Below are positions 10,447-21,222 of a stretch of 64,000 nucleotides of DNA, one piece after another (positions within the stretch are counted from its first letter, which is position 1; each line of letters starts with the position of its first letter). The DNA is taken from positions 19,059,881 through 19,123,880 of the forward strand of contig NC_136019.1 in the NCBI RefSeq assembly GCF_048128805.1. Direction: 5' to 3'. Source of the DNA: Centroberyx gerrardi (taxonomy: Eukaryota; Chordata; Actinopteri; Beryciformes; Berycidae). The notes below the pieces were generated by a model that saw only the letters and a program-made list of their open reading frames with translations, had not been told where the DNA came from and made no database searches. Both the position numbers and the translations under genes were made by a program.

Positions 10447-11060
10447 GTTGAGCTCTGTGGCCAGATAAACGCTCTCAACAGAACGGAGCGCTGCTACCAG
10501 GAAACTAGGCCAGGGGACCAGAGAGAACAGAAACATGCACACACGCACATGCATGTATACACACACACACACATGCTTTCACACACTCACTCACTTCCTA
10601 AGTTTTCATAGCTTTGCTTGTGGTTCATGCCCAAAGATACTCAGCAGTACACACAACCACCCACAGATGGAGTGACACTGTGTTAAAGTCATGTGTTAGT
10701 ACTGGGCAAATCTAGAGATCATACTCAAAGTGGCAACCAATGCAGTACAACTGTGTTGCATTTGAAACCAAGCTCACTTACATAGTTAGGATTTTTTTTT
10801 TTTGGGTTTTACATCAAAATAAATGAGTTGTAATCCAAATGATTACATGTCAGCCTCTGTTAAAGAGGGCAACTCCACTTGAATCAATACGAACAAAAAC
10901 ATCTCAAAACAAATGACTAATACTAACTAACCACATTTTGGTTTTGTGAGACTGAGGTTGTGTTGACACAATCGGAGCCACCACCCAAATCAAATACCTA
11001 AACTGATATTACCTGTTCCATACACCCATAGTTGTTTTTTTATCATTGAACCAAACCCAG
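10447..11060. repeat. Duplicated 5' flank of S100 copy 2
   Basis: Near-identical partner of 8197-8850, with a shorter (CA)n run and a poly-T tract replacing a G run. It places copy 2 in the same duplication lineage as copy 1 on its 5' side. Confidence 0.85.
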
Positions 11061-11075
11061 CTTTCACACAGCGGG

Positions 11076-11082
11076 TATAAAA
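11076..11082 (+). promoter_or_regulatory. TATA box, S100 copy 2
   Basis: TATAAAA in the same core promoter as copy 1. The flanking bases through to the start codon are essentially identical to copy 1. Confidence 0.8.
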
Positions 11083-11191
11083 GAAGTTGTCTCTCCTCTT
11101 CTGTTCACACGCTACACCTCTCTTACTGCCCTGTTGACCGCCATCAGCCTTCCATTTTCATCTTTACCGTTTTACCAACATCTCCAGCAAC

Positions 11192-12196
11192 ATGGATAAG
11201 AAGTTACAGACATCCATGGTCCTCCTGCTGCAGACTTTTAAACAATACGCTTCAGCCGACGGCAATCCCAACACCCTGACCAAAAACGAGGTGAAGGAGC
11301 TGTTCAAGACGGAGCTGCCTGGATTTCTCGAGGTACTGTACACCATAGGTGATGGGTAACTGTACTGACAAAGATGATAACTGCGCTTAATTGTACTCTA
11401 ATTATTTGATGCACTGAATTTCCTATGCATGTGCCTGCTCAATAGATAGCGCATTTCCACTGCCAGGGTTAGAGGCTTGATTCCTACTGGGGCTGAAAAT
11501 GCATGAACTCATGGTGCTTTGGACAAAAGCTTCAAGTGGCATATTGTTAAAGTCAAAATGAAAGATGAATTTTTCACCTTGTTTCTCCATATCATAACAC
11601 CTATTAAAAGTAGAACATTTTTATTTTCTTGTATTTTTATATCAAATCATTTCTTTAATTTCCTGAAATATTGTGTATTTTTAGTTTTTACTTCATCGTG
11701 TACCTGTAGGCGTACATAAAAATTCCAACCAGTAACAGATTTGGCCCCCTCCACCCCTCCCATCATATGAACCCTGCAACTTCACAACTTTGAAAGTGAC
11801 AGAGTGGCAACATGGTGCAGCGGTGCAGTTGTGGGTGTTCATTCCCAAAAACACAGTTTCCATGGTTGCGCCCCGATGGCTGGAATTTATTCATTTTGAA
11901 AAATCCAAAATTTGGACATCTGGAAAACTCAAGATTAGACACAAAGGATTTTAAACTGACGAACACTTTGGAACAGTCCTGCCCCAACATCCTGCTTCAA
12001 GGTTGAAGTTCACCAATAGCATCCAGTAGTACTCATGCTGTTTTGTTCCCCTGTGCAGGGTGGGAAGAACCAGGTTGAGGTGGACAAACTGATACAAGAT
12101 CTGGATGAGGATGGAGATTCTGAGGTCAACTTCAGCGAGTTTATGATCCTGATAACTGATATCACCTGCGCCTTCTATGAAATCGTGACTTCCTAG
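11192..12196 (+). CDS. S100P-like calcium-binding protein, copy 2 (mosaic gene)
   Basis: Exons 11192-11332 and 12059-12196 join in phase 0 and encode 92 residues. The first exon differs from copy 1 by one residue (Ala10 to Val). The second exon matches copy 4 through the hinge, GGKNQVEVDKLIQDL, the second calcium loop DEDGDSEVNFSE and FMILI, then diverges to end in CAFYEIVTS. Both EF-hand loops keep all calcium ligands. The intron matches copy 1 up to about 11421 (GATGCACTGAATTT) and copy 4 beyond it, apart from an extra block of about 360 bp containing a SINE. I infer that recombination or gene conversion inside the intron built a new gene from two array members. The protein should be a functional S100, expressed from a copy-1-type promoter. 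Confidence 0.93.
11437..11545 (+). mobile_element. tRNA-type fish SINE in copy 2 intron
   Basis: The segment has a B-box-like GGCTTGATTCC and a tail GTGCTTTGGACAAAAGCTTC, resembling the widespread fish SINE tail 'GCTTTGGATAAAAGCGTC'. It lies within about 360 bp that is present in the copy 2 intron and absent from the otherwise matching copy 4 intron. Confidence 0.6.
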
Positions 12197-12256
12197 GGCG
12201 GGGCCGACAGACCGCAGCTTGTTCTACAAAAAAATCCTGTTTTCCATCAATGCCTG

Positions 12257-12262
12257 AATAAA
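12257..12262 (+). promoter_or_regulatory. Polyadenylation signal, S100 copy 2
   Basis: AATAAA in the context TGCCTGAATAAAATG, 61 bases after the stop codon. The context matches copy 4. Confidence 0.8.
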
Positions 12263-12359
12263 ATGATTTATCTACATGTATATGGTTATGAATTATGTGA
12301 CTTGGGTAAAATGAGATAAGGTAAGATGAAACTTGAATGATCATCATATTCATCACAGT

Positions 12360-13690
12360 GAAATTGGATTGTTGCAGCAGGAAATGTTAATAGGTTATGG
12401 CAAAGAAAACAGACTATAAATAAGAATAAAGCAAGTCGCTGTTGTCGTGTGAAAACCTTGTAACTCTGGTCTGCATGGTGGTCAAGGTAAACAACATTTT
12501 CTTTGTTCCTGAAAAGTCTTTTTGGAGATTTTCACAACAAAATGGTGGATATATATATAACATTTTATATATAACACTAGAACATGTTGCAAAGAAATGT
12601 ATAAATGGAAAGTATGAAAAAAGTATAGATTACAACATGATGGGAGGGTGTGCAAATTAACAGCTGTGGAACAGACTGAGACAAAGAAACATTTGTGAAA
12701 ATTATATAAAATATACCAAAATATGAACTAAAAAATATCAATATATGTGCAATTTATAACAAATGAGAAGAATATAAGGATATGAAGTCTTTGCACGCTA
12801 CTGTGGTTGAGAATATGTAAATGCATGTATCAGTATGGGTGGCAGCAGGTAATGAAAAGTCACATTCCAGATGGAAGATGGCGTATTCTTCCAAATCATT
12901 TCAGAATAAGGAGCCACCGGTCAAAAAGTCTCATTCATGTTCAAACAGTCACTAGACTTCCTCTCTAGGTAGGGCAAGAAGCCCTGTTACAAATCAATCA
13001 AATCAGCAACAATCAATCAAGTCTTCTCGTTCTTTTCATATCTGGTGAAAACCTCGTAACTCCAGGGTTTTGGAAACGTCTCGTCCTTCACATCCAGGGG
13101 CTATTTCTAACTTGAGTAGGTGTTAAAGTCCTGGCAGAACCTGGCAACAAACCCTTGAATGGTGAAACCCACAACAGATCCAATAGAAAGCAATATTCCA
13201 GATGGAGCCTGTGTGTATTTGATGTTTGCACCGCTGTGCATGCACACCTAATTCGCCCGAGGGTGCCAGGCAGCCCAAAAACAACACTGGGATACGGAAA
13301 TTCAGAGACGTCGAAAGGGAAACAGGTAGTCCAGTAATCCCCTGATCGCAGGCACCAGGCTCCCTGTTAATCCACTGCTGTGATACTGAACTGTCTTTAG
13401 GTCTGTCTACCCACCAGAGAGCACTGTCCGAGTAACACACTTTCTCCAGCCGGGACAGTTGTGTAATAATTACAGAACAGCTATGCTGCCCTCTTGTGGC
13501 ACATACACTCCCCATTTCACATACAGAGTGCTGAATCTAAAGTGAATCTGATGGAGGCTCAAGTTCAGGTTTTCACGGGAAGGGTTCAAACCAGCGTGGC
13601 ATGGTAAGATGCAGAGGTTCAGGCAAGCAGGATGAGACGGATCCTCACCATCATCATGAGAATACAGCTTGATTTGAGTCGCAGGCTGCG
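12360..13690. repeat. Paralogous block A downstream of S100 copy 2
   Basis: This stretch matches 18350-18416 plus 23699-25465 at near identity. It lacks the 5.28-kb and 466-bp insertions of the other copy and so preserves both empty sites (around 12419-12422 and 13192-13199). An open frame on the minus strand (13123-13515) is shared with block B by recent duplication. I see no domain in it. The match ends near 13690, where LINE sequence begins. Confidence 0.85.
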
Positions 13691-15145
13691 CTTGTATGAA
13701 TTTTCAGATTTCTTATCTACTGTTGTATTGAACCATGATAGGATTATCCTTACTGGTGATTTAAAAAACACACTGACGACCCTTCTAATGGCTTTGCCAC
13801 TGATTTTTTAAAAGCCACTAAATCTTTTAATTTTGAACAGCATGAATCTGGCCCAACTCATAACCGTGGTCACACCTTGGATTTGGTTTTTACCCTTGGT
13901 TTGAGAGCATGTCATGCATTATATCTTTGTTTCTGATCACCAGTGTATCGTTTTTAATTGTCCATTCCTTGCTTCCACTAATGTTTTACTGCAAAGTGTG
14001 TGTTCTTGCATCTTTAATGAACAAAGTGTCCCCAAGTTCTGCACGTTGTTTGCACATTGTAGCACTTCCATGACTGAATTCTTCCACACCAGTGATCTGG
14101 TTAACTGTTTTAATTCACTTTGTTCATCTGTCCTAGACCTCATAGCCCCTCTCAAAACTAGATCCAAATCATCTACTAAAACACAACCCTGGATAAATGA
14201 TAGCATCCGCAGCTGTAAACGGGAATGTAGAAAAGCTGAACGGAGGTGGAAAAAATCTAGCCTTCAGGTCCACCATTTGTTTTTGAAAGATTTACTAACC
14301 ACTTATAACAATAAAGTTAAAGATGCAAGAACCTTTGACCTTTTCGCAACGCATCAACATAATCCTAGATTCTTATTCCAGACCATTAATCAACTTCAGT
14401 GCTGCTCCCCAATGAATCCAAGCACCATGCGAGAGATTCTGCGGGGAGCGCAATAAACCCCCCAAGGCATAGTAGACATATCATTAATAATACTAGTGCA
14501 GTGCCCGTTCGCCCCGCTGCTGCACAGAGCGCTGTTCGCTTGTTTATTCAAAGTTTATTAATATTGAACACGTCGTGTGTCCAAATTGCACCAAATCCGA
14601 CACTGCACGTCCTTGGGTCCCCAGCAATACACCCACCAAGTGTGAAGTCGATCGGACGAATGGTTCTCGAGATATGCGAAGGACACACATACAGACAGAG
14701 ATTCCTTGCTTTATAGTATGATGATGAACCAACATAAAGGATAGAGATAGCTTGCACAAGCATCCTGGGAGCAGATAATACAGGAGGAGGTTGGGGTGGT
14801 GGAAGGAATTTGCATCGACTTGGGTCAACAGCAGCGGCATGAATGAACGGCAGTGTGAGCTGGCAGATTATAAAGACCGCCTCATGTTGTTTGAATGTGA
14901 TTGGTGATGAGAGTCAGCTTGGATTGGACAACTGATAGTCAATTAGCTGATGGCGTGCACAACTTCAGTGTTCTGCCTGAACTAAAGCGATGCTTCATTA
15001 GTAAACCCAGTTGTTCCTGGTGTGTCAGCACCAAATATTTCTGACTGTGAGAAATTTGTATCCTTTTTTACTGACAAGGTGGAGTTAATCAGATCCACTA
15101 TTTCCTGCTCTGTCACATTTTCTGATAATAATTAATTGATATTAA
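13691..15145 (+). mobile_element. Degenerate non-LTR retrotransposon, endonuclease and linker region
   Basis: Translated + strand pieces show an apurinic-endonuclease C-terminal pattern (ILTGDF, then ESGPTHNRGHTLDL, then SDH). These are followed by the basic linker common in fish L2/CR1-type LINEs (LIAPLKTRSKSS, QPWINDSIRSCKREC, FLFQTINQL). Coding resumes at about 14990-15140 (ISDCEKFVSFFTDKVELIRS) after an interruption of about 0.5 kb. Frameshifts and stops make it non-functional. Confidence 0.75.
14489..14730. repeat. Repeat within the LINE interruption
   Basis: A segment with TAGTGCAGTGCCCGTTCGCC near its left side and ACAGACAGAGATTCCTTGCT near its right. It sits inside the DNA separating the two LINE pieces. 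I recognise it as a fish-type interspersed repeat but cannot assign a superfamily. Confidence 0.45.
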
Positions 15146-15410
15146 TTGTCCACCACTGGACACCCGGAGTCAGTTTTCACTCATTATAAGACATTACAAA
15201 AACATTTGAAAGTTTCTTGGTATCTGGAGAAAAAAATAAGAAAAGTTTCTCGTTATGAGATAAGTTGGTATGTCGTAATAACGAGAAAAGATGTCATTAT
15301 AACGTGAAAATATCTTGTTATAACGTTAACAAGATACTGTTATATTACTGTTAGATACTTTTTTTTCACTGTGACATCAATACACTGCCCTAACCTTTGG
15401 CTATGAGCTT

Positions 15411-15800
15411 AAGGGTAAATTTTGGTGTCGTGAGACTGAGGTTGTGTTGCCACAATCGGAGCCACCACCCAAATCAAACAGCTAAACTGGTATTAACCTG
15501 ACTGTTTGGAAATAATTTAACATCCATAGTTTTTTTTTATCATTGAATCAAACAGCTTTCACACAGCGGGTATAAAAGGAGTTGTCCTTTTATCTAAAAA
15601 AAATCTTGGTGAACTTCAGTCAGGTTAAGTTTATGGCCATGATCGGCTTTCTCACCTGCGCCTTCCACGACAGAGCTCACGGCAAGTGAGCAGTACGACC
15701 TCATCGACCAACGGACCGCAGCTTGTTTTTGTTAGTACAGGGAATAAAAACATTAAAAAATGGTTTTCCAACAATGGCTGAACAGTCTATCTACATGTAT
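15411..15800 (+). pseudogene. S100 deletion pseudogene (array member 3)
   Basis: The 5' flank and core promoter (TATAAAAGG at 15571) match the other S100 copies. Some 35 bases further on, the sequence jumps to the last third of exon 2: AACTTCAG, a 6-base in-frame insertion, then TTTATGGCC through CACCTGCGCCTTCCACGA to a stop at 15687-15689. Exon 1, the intron, the first EF hand and most of the second calcium loop are gone. The 3' UTR matches copy 1, but the polyadenylation hexamer is deleted (GCCTGAATAAAACAG has become GGCTGAACAG). It cannot encode an S100 protein. Any transcript could encode at most a C-terminal peptide of about 18 residues. Confidence 0.88.
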
Positions 15801-15829
15801 ATGGTTGTTATGTATTATGTGACTCGGTG

Positions 15830-15985
15830 TGAAGGTGGAAGTTGTTTCTCCCCGGCCTCCTCTTGTGCATGTTCAGCCCACAAGGCACGCAAAACTGATA
15901 TGGAGGGTCTGTAACAGTAAATACTGTTTAACTGACTCTGACTGTATAAACAGATTTGCTTTAAGTTTTGCCAACACAGTCTCAC
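15830..15985. repeat. S100-array 3' block, third copy
   Basis: Near-identical to 9770-9925 and following the pseudogene in the same order, so the pseudogene arose by deletion inside a full duplicated unit and not by retroposition. Confidence 0.8.
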
Positions 15986-16059
15986 AACATTTTGTGAAAT
16001 AATCATGAACTCTGAAACGCAGATTACATGTGGTGGACACAAATAATGTGAAGATCGGA

Positions 16060-16595
16060 AGAGATGGTGTTCGACCCCAAAGCCATTGGAGACCACTCAC
16101 CAGTGGTTATCCACGACCAGAACATAGCCCAGGTTGACTCTTACAGATACCTGGGCATACACATTGACAATAAACTGACATGGAGTGTTCAGGTAGAAAA
16201 TGTCTGCACCAGGGTCCAACAGCAGCTACACTTCCTTCGTAGGCTGAGGGTCTTTGGCGTCAACCAGAAAGTGTTGCTCCTCTTCTGCCATGCTGTAGTT
16301 GAGAGCATCCTGCGATATGGCATCTCAGCCTGGTTCGGCAACCTCAGTGTACAGCTGAAAGCCCAGATTACCCGCCTCACACAGAGGGAGTCAGGCAGCA
16401 TCCCACACTCCAGGCTGTCTTTGATGAAACAATCATCAGACAGGCCCAGAAGATTCTTTCAGACCCCACCCATGTCCTCCACCCTGAGTACCAGCTTCGA
16501 CCCTCAGGCAAATGCTTCAGAGTGCCCCAGTGCAGGCTCAACCGGTTTAAGAACTCCTTTGTCCCCCTGTCCATCAAAGCCCTAAATAACACCCA
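16060..16595 (+). mobile_element. LINE reverse transcriptase 3' fragment
   Basis: The + strand frame reads VDSYRYLGIHIDNKLTWS, then LHFLRRLRVFGVNQKVLLLF, SILRYGISAWFGN. This is the C-terminal RT region of fish non-LTR elements. After about 16390 the frame shifts and continues as TIIRQAQKILSDPTHVLHP. It is 5'-truncated and frame-disrupted, and distinct from the element at 13691-15145. Confidence 0.78.
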
Positions 16596-16597
16596 AG

Positions 16598-16975
16598 TCA
16601 GGGTCTGAGTCCTGAATCCAAAGCTTTTAAACTTGTAGCAGAGGCATGCATGTAGACAGAATCTCCGTAATCAAGAACTGAAAGAAAAGTTGTTCGAACC
16701 AGTTCTTTTCTAGCCTTAGGAGAGAAACACACTTTGTTCCTAAAATAAAAGCCAATTCTTAATTTAAGTTTCTTCACCAGGGTCTCAATGTGTTTTGAAT
16801 AATTTAACTTGTTGTCAATCCAGATCCCCAGATATTTATATGAGTTGACTAGCTCTATTGGTTGATCATTCAATATTACAATTTGATTTTGACATGAATT
16901 CTCAGACTTTGCATTTGAGAAAACCATGTACTTTGTCTTGTCAGCGTTTAACACAAGCTTGAGATGATATAAATT
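16598..16975 (-). mobile_element. LINE reverse transcriptase fragment, opposite strand
   Basis: The minus strand reads LNADKTKYMVFSNAKS, SYKYLGIWIDNKLNYSKH, RIGFYFRNKVCFSPKARKEL, VLDYGDSVYMHAS. This is the C-terminal RT of another LINE family with a well-preserved frame of 118 residues. It abuts the previous fragment in opposite orientation. Both lie between the pseudogene unit and S100 copy 4. Confidence 0.78.
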
Positions 16976-17446
16976 CTCCTGAATGACATCAAATGCTAAC
17001 TGTGCATCCTACATCCTACTGTGCATAACTACGTGCCTATGGCTTGAAAAAGGTTTTAACCACCACACTGCGACTGCTCCTTTCTCACGCTATCACACAC
17101 ACATACAAGCATGTGAAACATAAAAAAAAGTTCAGCACAGGGTTGAACAAATGAATACATTACATTATCTGACAAGGTACCCCAATTGAATCTTCAGAGT
17201 GCTAAAACATTTACATTTAATTACTTTAAGTAACATGCATCGCATCATGTAAAGTGAAGATGCAGCTATTGTAGAAATCCCACTTTTCAAGTCTGTGCTG
17301 TACTGCCAGTATCTTGAGTGCAGGTTGTGTTGACACAATTGGAGCCACCACCAAGACCAAATACCTAAACTGGTATTACCCGTTTGTCATTTAACAACCG
17401 TTTTTTTTTAAAATCATTGAACCAAACCCAGCTTTCACACAGCGGG

Positions 17447-17453
17447 TATAAAA
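17447..17453 (+). promoter_or_regulatory. TATA box, S100 copy 4
   Basis: TATAAAA in the array-wide core promoter. The transcribed leader is shorter than in copies 1 and 2 because of a deletion of about 35 bases after TTCTGTTCA. Confidence 0.8.
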
Positions 17454-17537
17454 GGAGTTGTCTCTCCTCTTCTGTTCAACCAGCATCAGCCTTCCATTTT
17501 CATCTTTACCGTTTTACCAACATCTCCAGCAGCAACC

Positions 17538-18194
17538 ATGGGCAGGATATCGCAAAGCATGATGTCCCTGATTGAGATTTTTAATGAATACGCTGCAGCC
17601 GAAGGCAATGCCAACACCCTGACCAAAACCGAGGTGAAGAAGCTGTTCGAGGAGGAAATCCCTACATATCTCACGGTACTGTAACCATTTGGGATGGGTA
17701 ACTGACAAAGATGATAACTGTGCTTAATTGTACTCGAATTATTTGATGCACTGAATTTCCTATGCATGTGCCTGCTCAATAGATAGAGCACATGGTGCAG
17801 CGGTGCATTTGTGGGTGTTCATTCCCAAAAACCCAGTTTCCTTTTCCTAACACTCCATGGTTGCATCCTGACGGCTGGAATTTATTCATTTTGAAAAATC
17901 CAAAATTTGGAAATTTGGAAAACTCAAGATTAGACACAAAGTATTTTGAACTGATGAACACTTTGGAACAGTCCTGCCCCAACATCCTGCTTCAAGGTTG
18001 AAGTTCACCAATAGCATCCAGTAGTACTCATGCTGTTTTGTTCCCCTGTGCAGGGTGGGAAGAACCAGGTTGAGGTGGACAAACTGATACAAGATCTGGA
18101 TGAGGATGGAGATTCTGAGGTCAACTTCAGCGAGTTTATGATCCTGATATCTAATCTCTCTTGCAACTTCTATGAAATGATGACCGCATCCTAG
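17538..18194 (+). CDS. S100P-like calcium-binding protein, copy 4
   Basis: Exons 17538-17675 and 18054-18194 join in phase 0 and encode 92 residues. The N-terminal half is diverged from copies 1 and 2 (MGRISQSMMSLIEIFNEYA, loop AAEGNANTLTKTE, then VKKLFEEEIPTYLT). The hinge and second loop are identical to copy 2 (DEDGDSEVNFSE), and the C-terminus is NFYEMMTAS. Both EF loops keep their calcium ligands. The start is supported by its match in position to copies 1 and 2 and by an AACC preceding the ATG. As the donor-like partner of the 3' half of copy 2, it gives a direct contrast between exchanged and unexchanged exons. Confidence 0.93.
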
Positions 18195-18253
18195 GGCGGG
18201 GCCGATAGACCGCAGCTTGTTCTACAAAAAAATTGCTGTTTTCTGAATGCCTG

Positions 18254-18259
18254 AATAAA
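18254..18259 (+). promoter_or_regulatory. Polyadenylation signal, S100 copy 4
   Basis: AATAAA 60 bases after the stop codon, in the same context as copies 1 and 2. Confidence 0.8.
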
Positions 18260-19406
18260 ATGATCTACATGTATACGGTTATGAATTATGTGACTCGGGT
18301 AAAATTAGATAAGGTAAAATGAAGCTTTAATGATTATCATATTCATCACAGTGAAATTGGATTGTTGCAGCAGGAAATGTTAATAGGTTACGGCAAAGAA
18401 AACAGAATATACAATATAGCCGCAAGTGGCAATTTTTTGAAACGTCTGGCCCCACCCTAATCAGTGATGCCAATCAGCTGTATCCACAAAGCTTCCTAGT
18501 ACTAAGAGTTGGTCCTAGCGGTGATGACGTTTTCAAAGAATTTCCCCTTAAAAGTAAGACTAAATCCTAGTAAAGATAATAGCTATTCACAAAGCATCTT
18601 AGCCCTTAAGAGAGCTCCTAAGGTGAAAAACTGTTAAGAGTAGAGAGGAGCTTTTAGGAGCTTAGGAGTTTCTTAAGGAGAGGAGGAAATGGCTGAAAGA
18701 TGCAGAAAAGACACATTAATGCTGTTATTATTATGAAAGTTATCACAATGTAAGACATTTAGCAACAGGCAAACAGTGCAGCAGTGATGATTTAGGTTTA
18801 TGCAACCACATAGTAGAATAATCACACAAACAATCACAGCTCCTTCACAGACTCATATTGTGACGCAACCCGTTTAATTCCCACTGGATGTGCGCACCGC
18901 CAGCAAAACAGCAGCTATGGATATAGTGAGTTTTCTCTGTATTTGTATCTGTACTGGTCACTGATGGGACAGACGTCCGCATCATCGGCAATATATATTC
19001 TTGTTAAAAAATCCTATTCATATAGGCTTGCCAATATAGTCTATAAATCTTAACATCAAATTAGTAAAGTATAATAACTTTAATGCATTCACCCAAATAA
19101 AGGCATAATGCGTCAACCCGTGAGGACCGTACAAGCATTAAAAAGTACGGTTTGTACGGTTTTCAAAGATTTTGTCCAATCAGCTCTATTTTTTCTTTTT
19201 TTTCTTTTTGATAGTATAAGCAAACCACACGTTAATATCGAGTCAATTGTGTGATTATCTTGTGTGATTGCTTGTGTGCATTCTGGATGACAAAAAGAGG
19301 CGTGTTGATTTTTCTTGCTCAACCAATGACAGCGTCCGACAGAGAGCATCACACCTAGCAACGGGGTCAGCAGCACCTCCTCACTAAGGGACTGTTCGGT
19401 ATTTAT

Positions 19407-19408
<2 letters not shown>

Positions 19409-19438
<30 letters not shown>

Positions 19439-19450
19439 TGGGGGGGGGGT
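19409..19450 (+). repeat. Poly-G tract
   Basis: Twenty-nine consecutive G, then CT and ten more G. It is a potential G-quadruplex and a likely site of assembly or length error. It lies just inside the left TIR of the 19388-21591 element. Confidence 0.9.
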
Positions 19451-19794
19451 GGCTGGGGTGTGACGTCGTTTTTTTTTTTTATCTTGACCCTCCCCGGAGC
19501 TGCAAATATTTTTCCTTGAGCCTCCCTGAGTGACTGGGGGAAAATGTGACTGGGGGAATATTTTATTATATTCACACCAAAGGTAGCAAATAAATAGCAA
19601 GGCTGACCTTTTCCAACCATATGTTGATTGTCAAATTATGAATTGATAAAATAAAATTAGCACTGATGACTTTTTAAATATTATTTTTTAGAATATAATG
19701 ACGCACGCGCACCGCCAACGTAGCCAACGTGCACTCTGGGTATGACAGCTGCTGAGAATCTGAAACGCAATGAAAGATAAACGTGGAATTTCCT

Positions 19795-21222
19795 CAGGTA
19801 TAAAAGACTGCATAGATTTCATACTGAAAGATGGCGTACTCACAAAACTTACGTTTTTTACGTTAAGTACGTACGCACAGACATTTTCAGATGTATAAAA
19901 CCGTGCGCACGCCAGGTCTTGCGCACCTTTCCTTTATACATCCCAGTCAACGTGAAATTGAGCGCACATGCATGAGCCTCTCACCCGGCCTTGTCTCCTC
20001 CCAGAATTAACTATGCAAATGACTATAAATACGCCCCTCTTGTCACCTTCTTATCAAAAACAATGGTGAATGTGCCAGTGCTTCCCTCTCCAAATATGTC
20101 CAATGTGCTTTTACGCATACAGTGTTATTGTAAATAAAAGTAAAATTGCACAATTGAACTGATTCAAAGATTAAAAACAAAACCATATAATGTAACATGT
20201 CCAGTGTTCGCAGTGCTGCCGCTCCAAATATGGCAATTTGTGGCATTTTTTTCTACACTACTTTTTTTTTTTTTTTTTATAGTTTTACGCACGGATGGCC
20301 TTTCCTTTCTTACCGTTCAGTCCCGCAGTCAGCGCACAACTTCGGTTGTGTGAGTGGGTAGCTACTACACACAAATCGTTTGAACATCACACAGTTGTTC
20401 CAGGACTTATTCCGAGTGCATCTGCCCACCCGACACTGCATTTTCTTCCCAGGAGAGATGGATCTGTGCGCCTTGCCTCCTGTGCGCCATGGATCTCTGT
20501 GCGCCTCGGCAACTGTACAGTCCCCGACGTGCGTTAACATCTCCATGTCACATAAACAAAGAAAACTGTACAGTTTACTGGCGATCTTGGTTTTGTCACT
20601 GTGAGTAAGGCCTGATGTCATCTGTGGGAAATTAGTTTCACTAGGTTTTCATTGCGCTCAATAAGTCAGACCTACTTGAAGTGAGCCGGAGGAGAGAGAG
20701 ATGCGCATTCATACAAACCAACGCGGCGATATAGCGGAGAGTGCCTGTATCTATTTCCTAAGTGGCTTTTTTCATTCATTTAAAACCCTCATATTTAGGA
20801 AAGGTCATGGAGGGAGGAAAACATACCATTTTCCTCAAGTGTTGGAGGAACTAAAAATTGAAAATAACAATGCCAGATGGGTTTTGGCCTTTCTAATGTT
20901 AAACATTATCCACATAAATAACCAAACTATTATGGTGTATCAGTATAATAATAATAATTATGGTTTTTCATATACTACTTCATAGACATAGCACAGTGAA
21001 TTGAGTGAACATTATTTTGAAACATTTGGAGAGTTTCACTACTTAGTAGTTTGGCGTCGCCAACTGACGAAGCCAGACAAATGTGCATACGCATAGTCTA
21101 AAGTTTGCGGGACGGCCCACACATTCTCACGTCAAGTTCATTTTTATACATCCCGACGTGTGCGTGAAAACCAGCGTACACAACCTTTTTGTACGTGCGC
21201 AACGTTTATACATGAGGCCGGT
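19795..21222. mobile_element. Inner TIR element with GGCCTCATGTATAAA-type end
   Basis: The right end, reverse complemented, reads GGCCTCATGTATAAACGTTG followed by CGCACGTACAAAAAGG. The left side has CCTCAGGTATAAAAGACTGC, then CGTACGCACAGAC and ATGTATAAAACCGTGCGCAC. This terminus is familiar from fish DNA transposons. The interior has no recognisable transposase. Exact left boundary is uncertain. Confidence 0.5.

Noticed and set aside
20281-20621. Overlapping frames inside the nested transposon region
   Set aside because: No transposase or other domain could be recognised, and frames on both strands are equally open.
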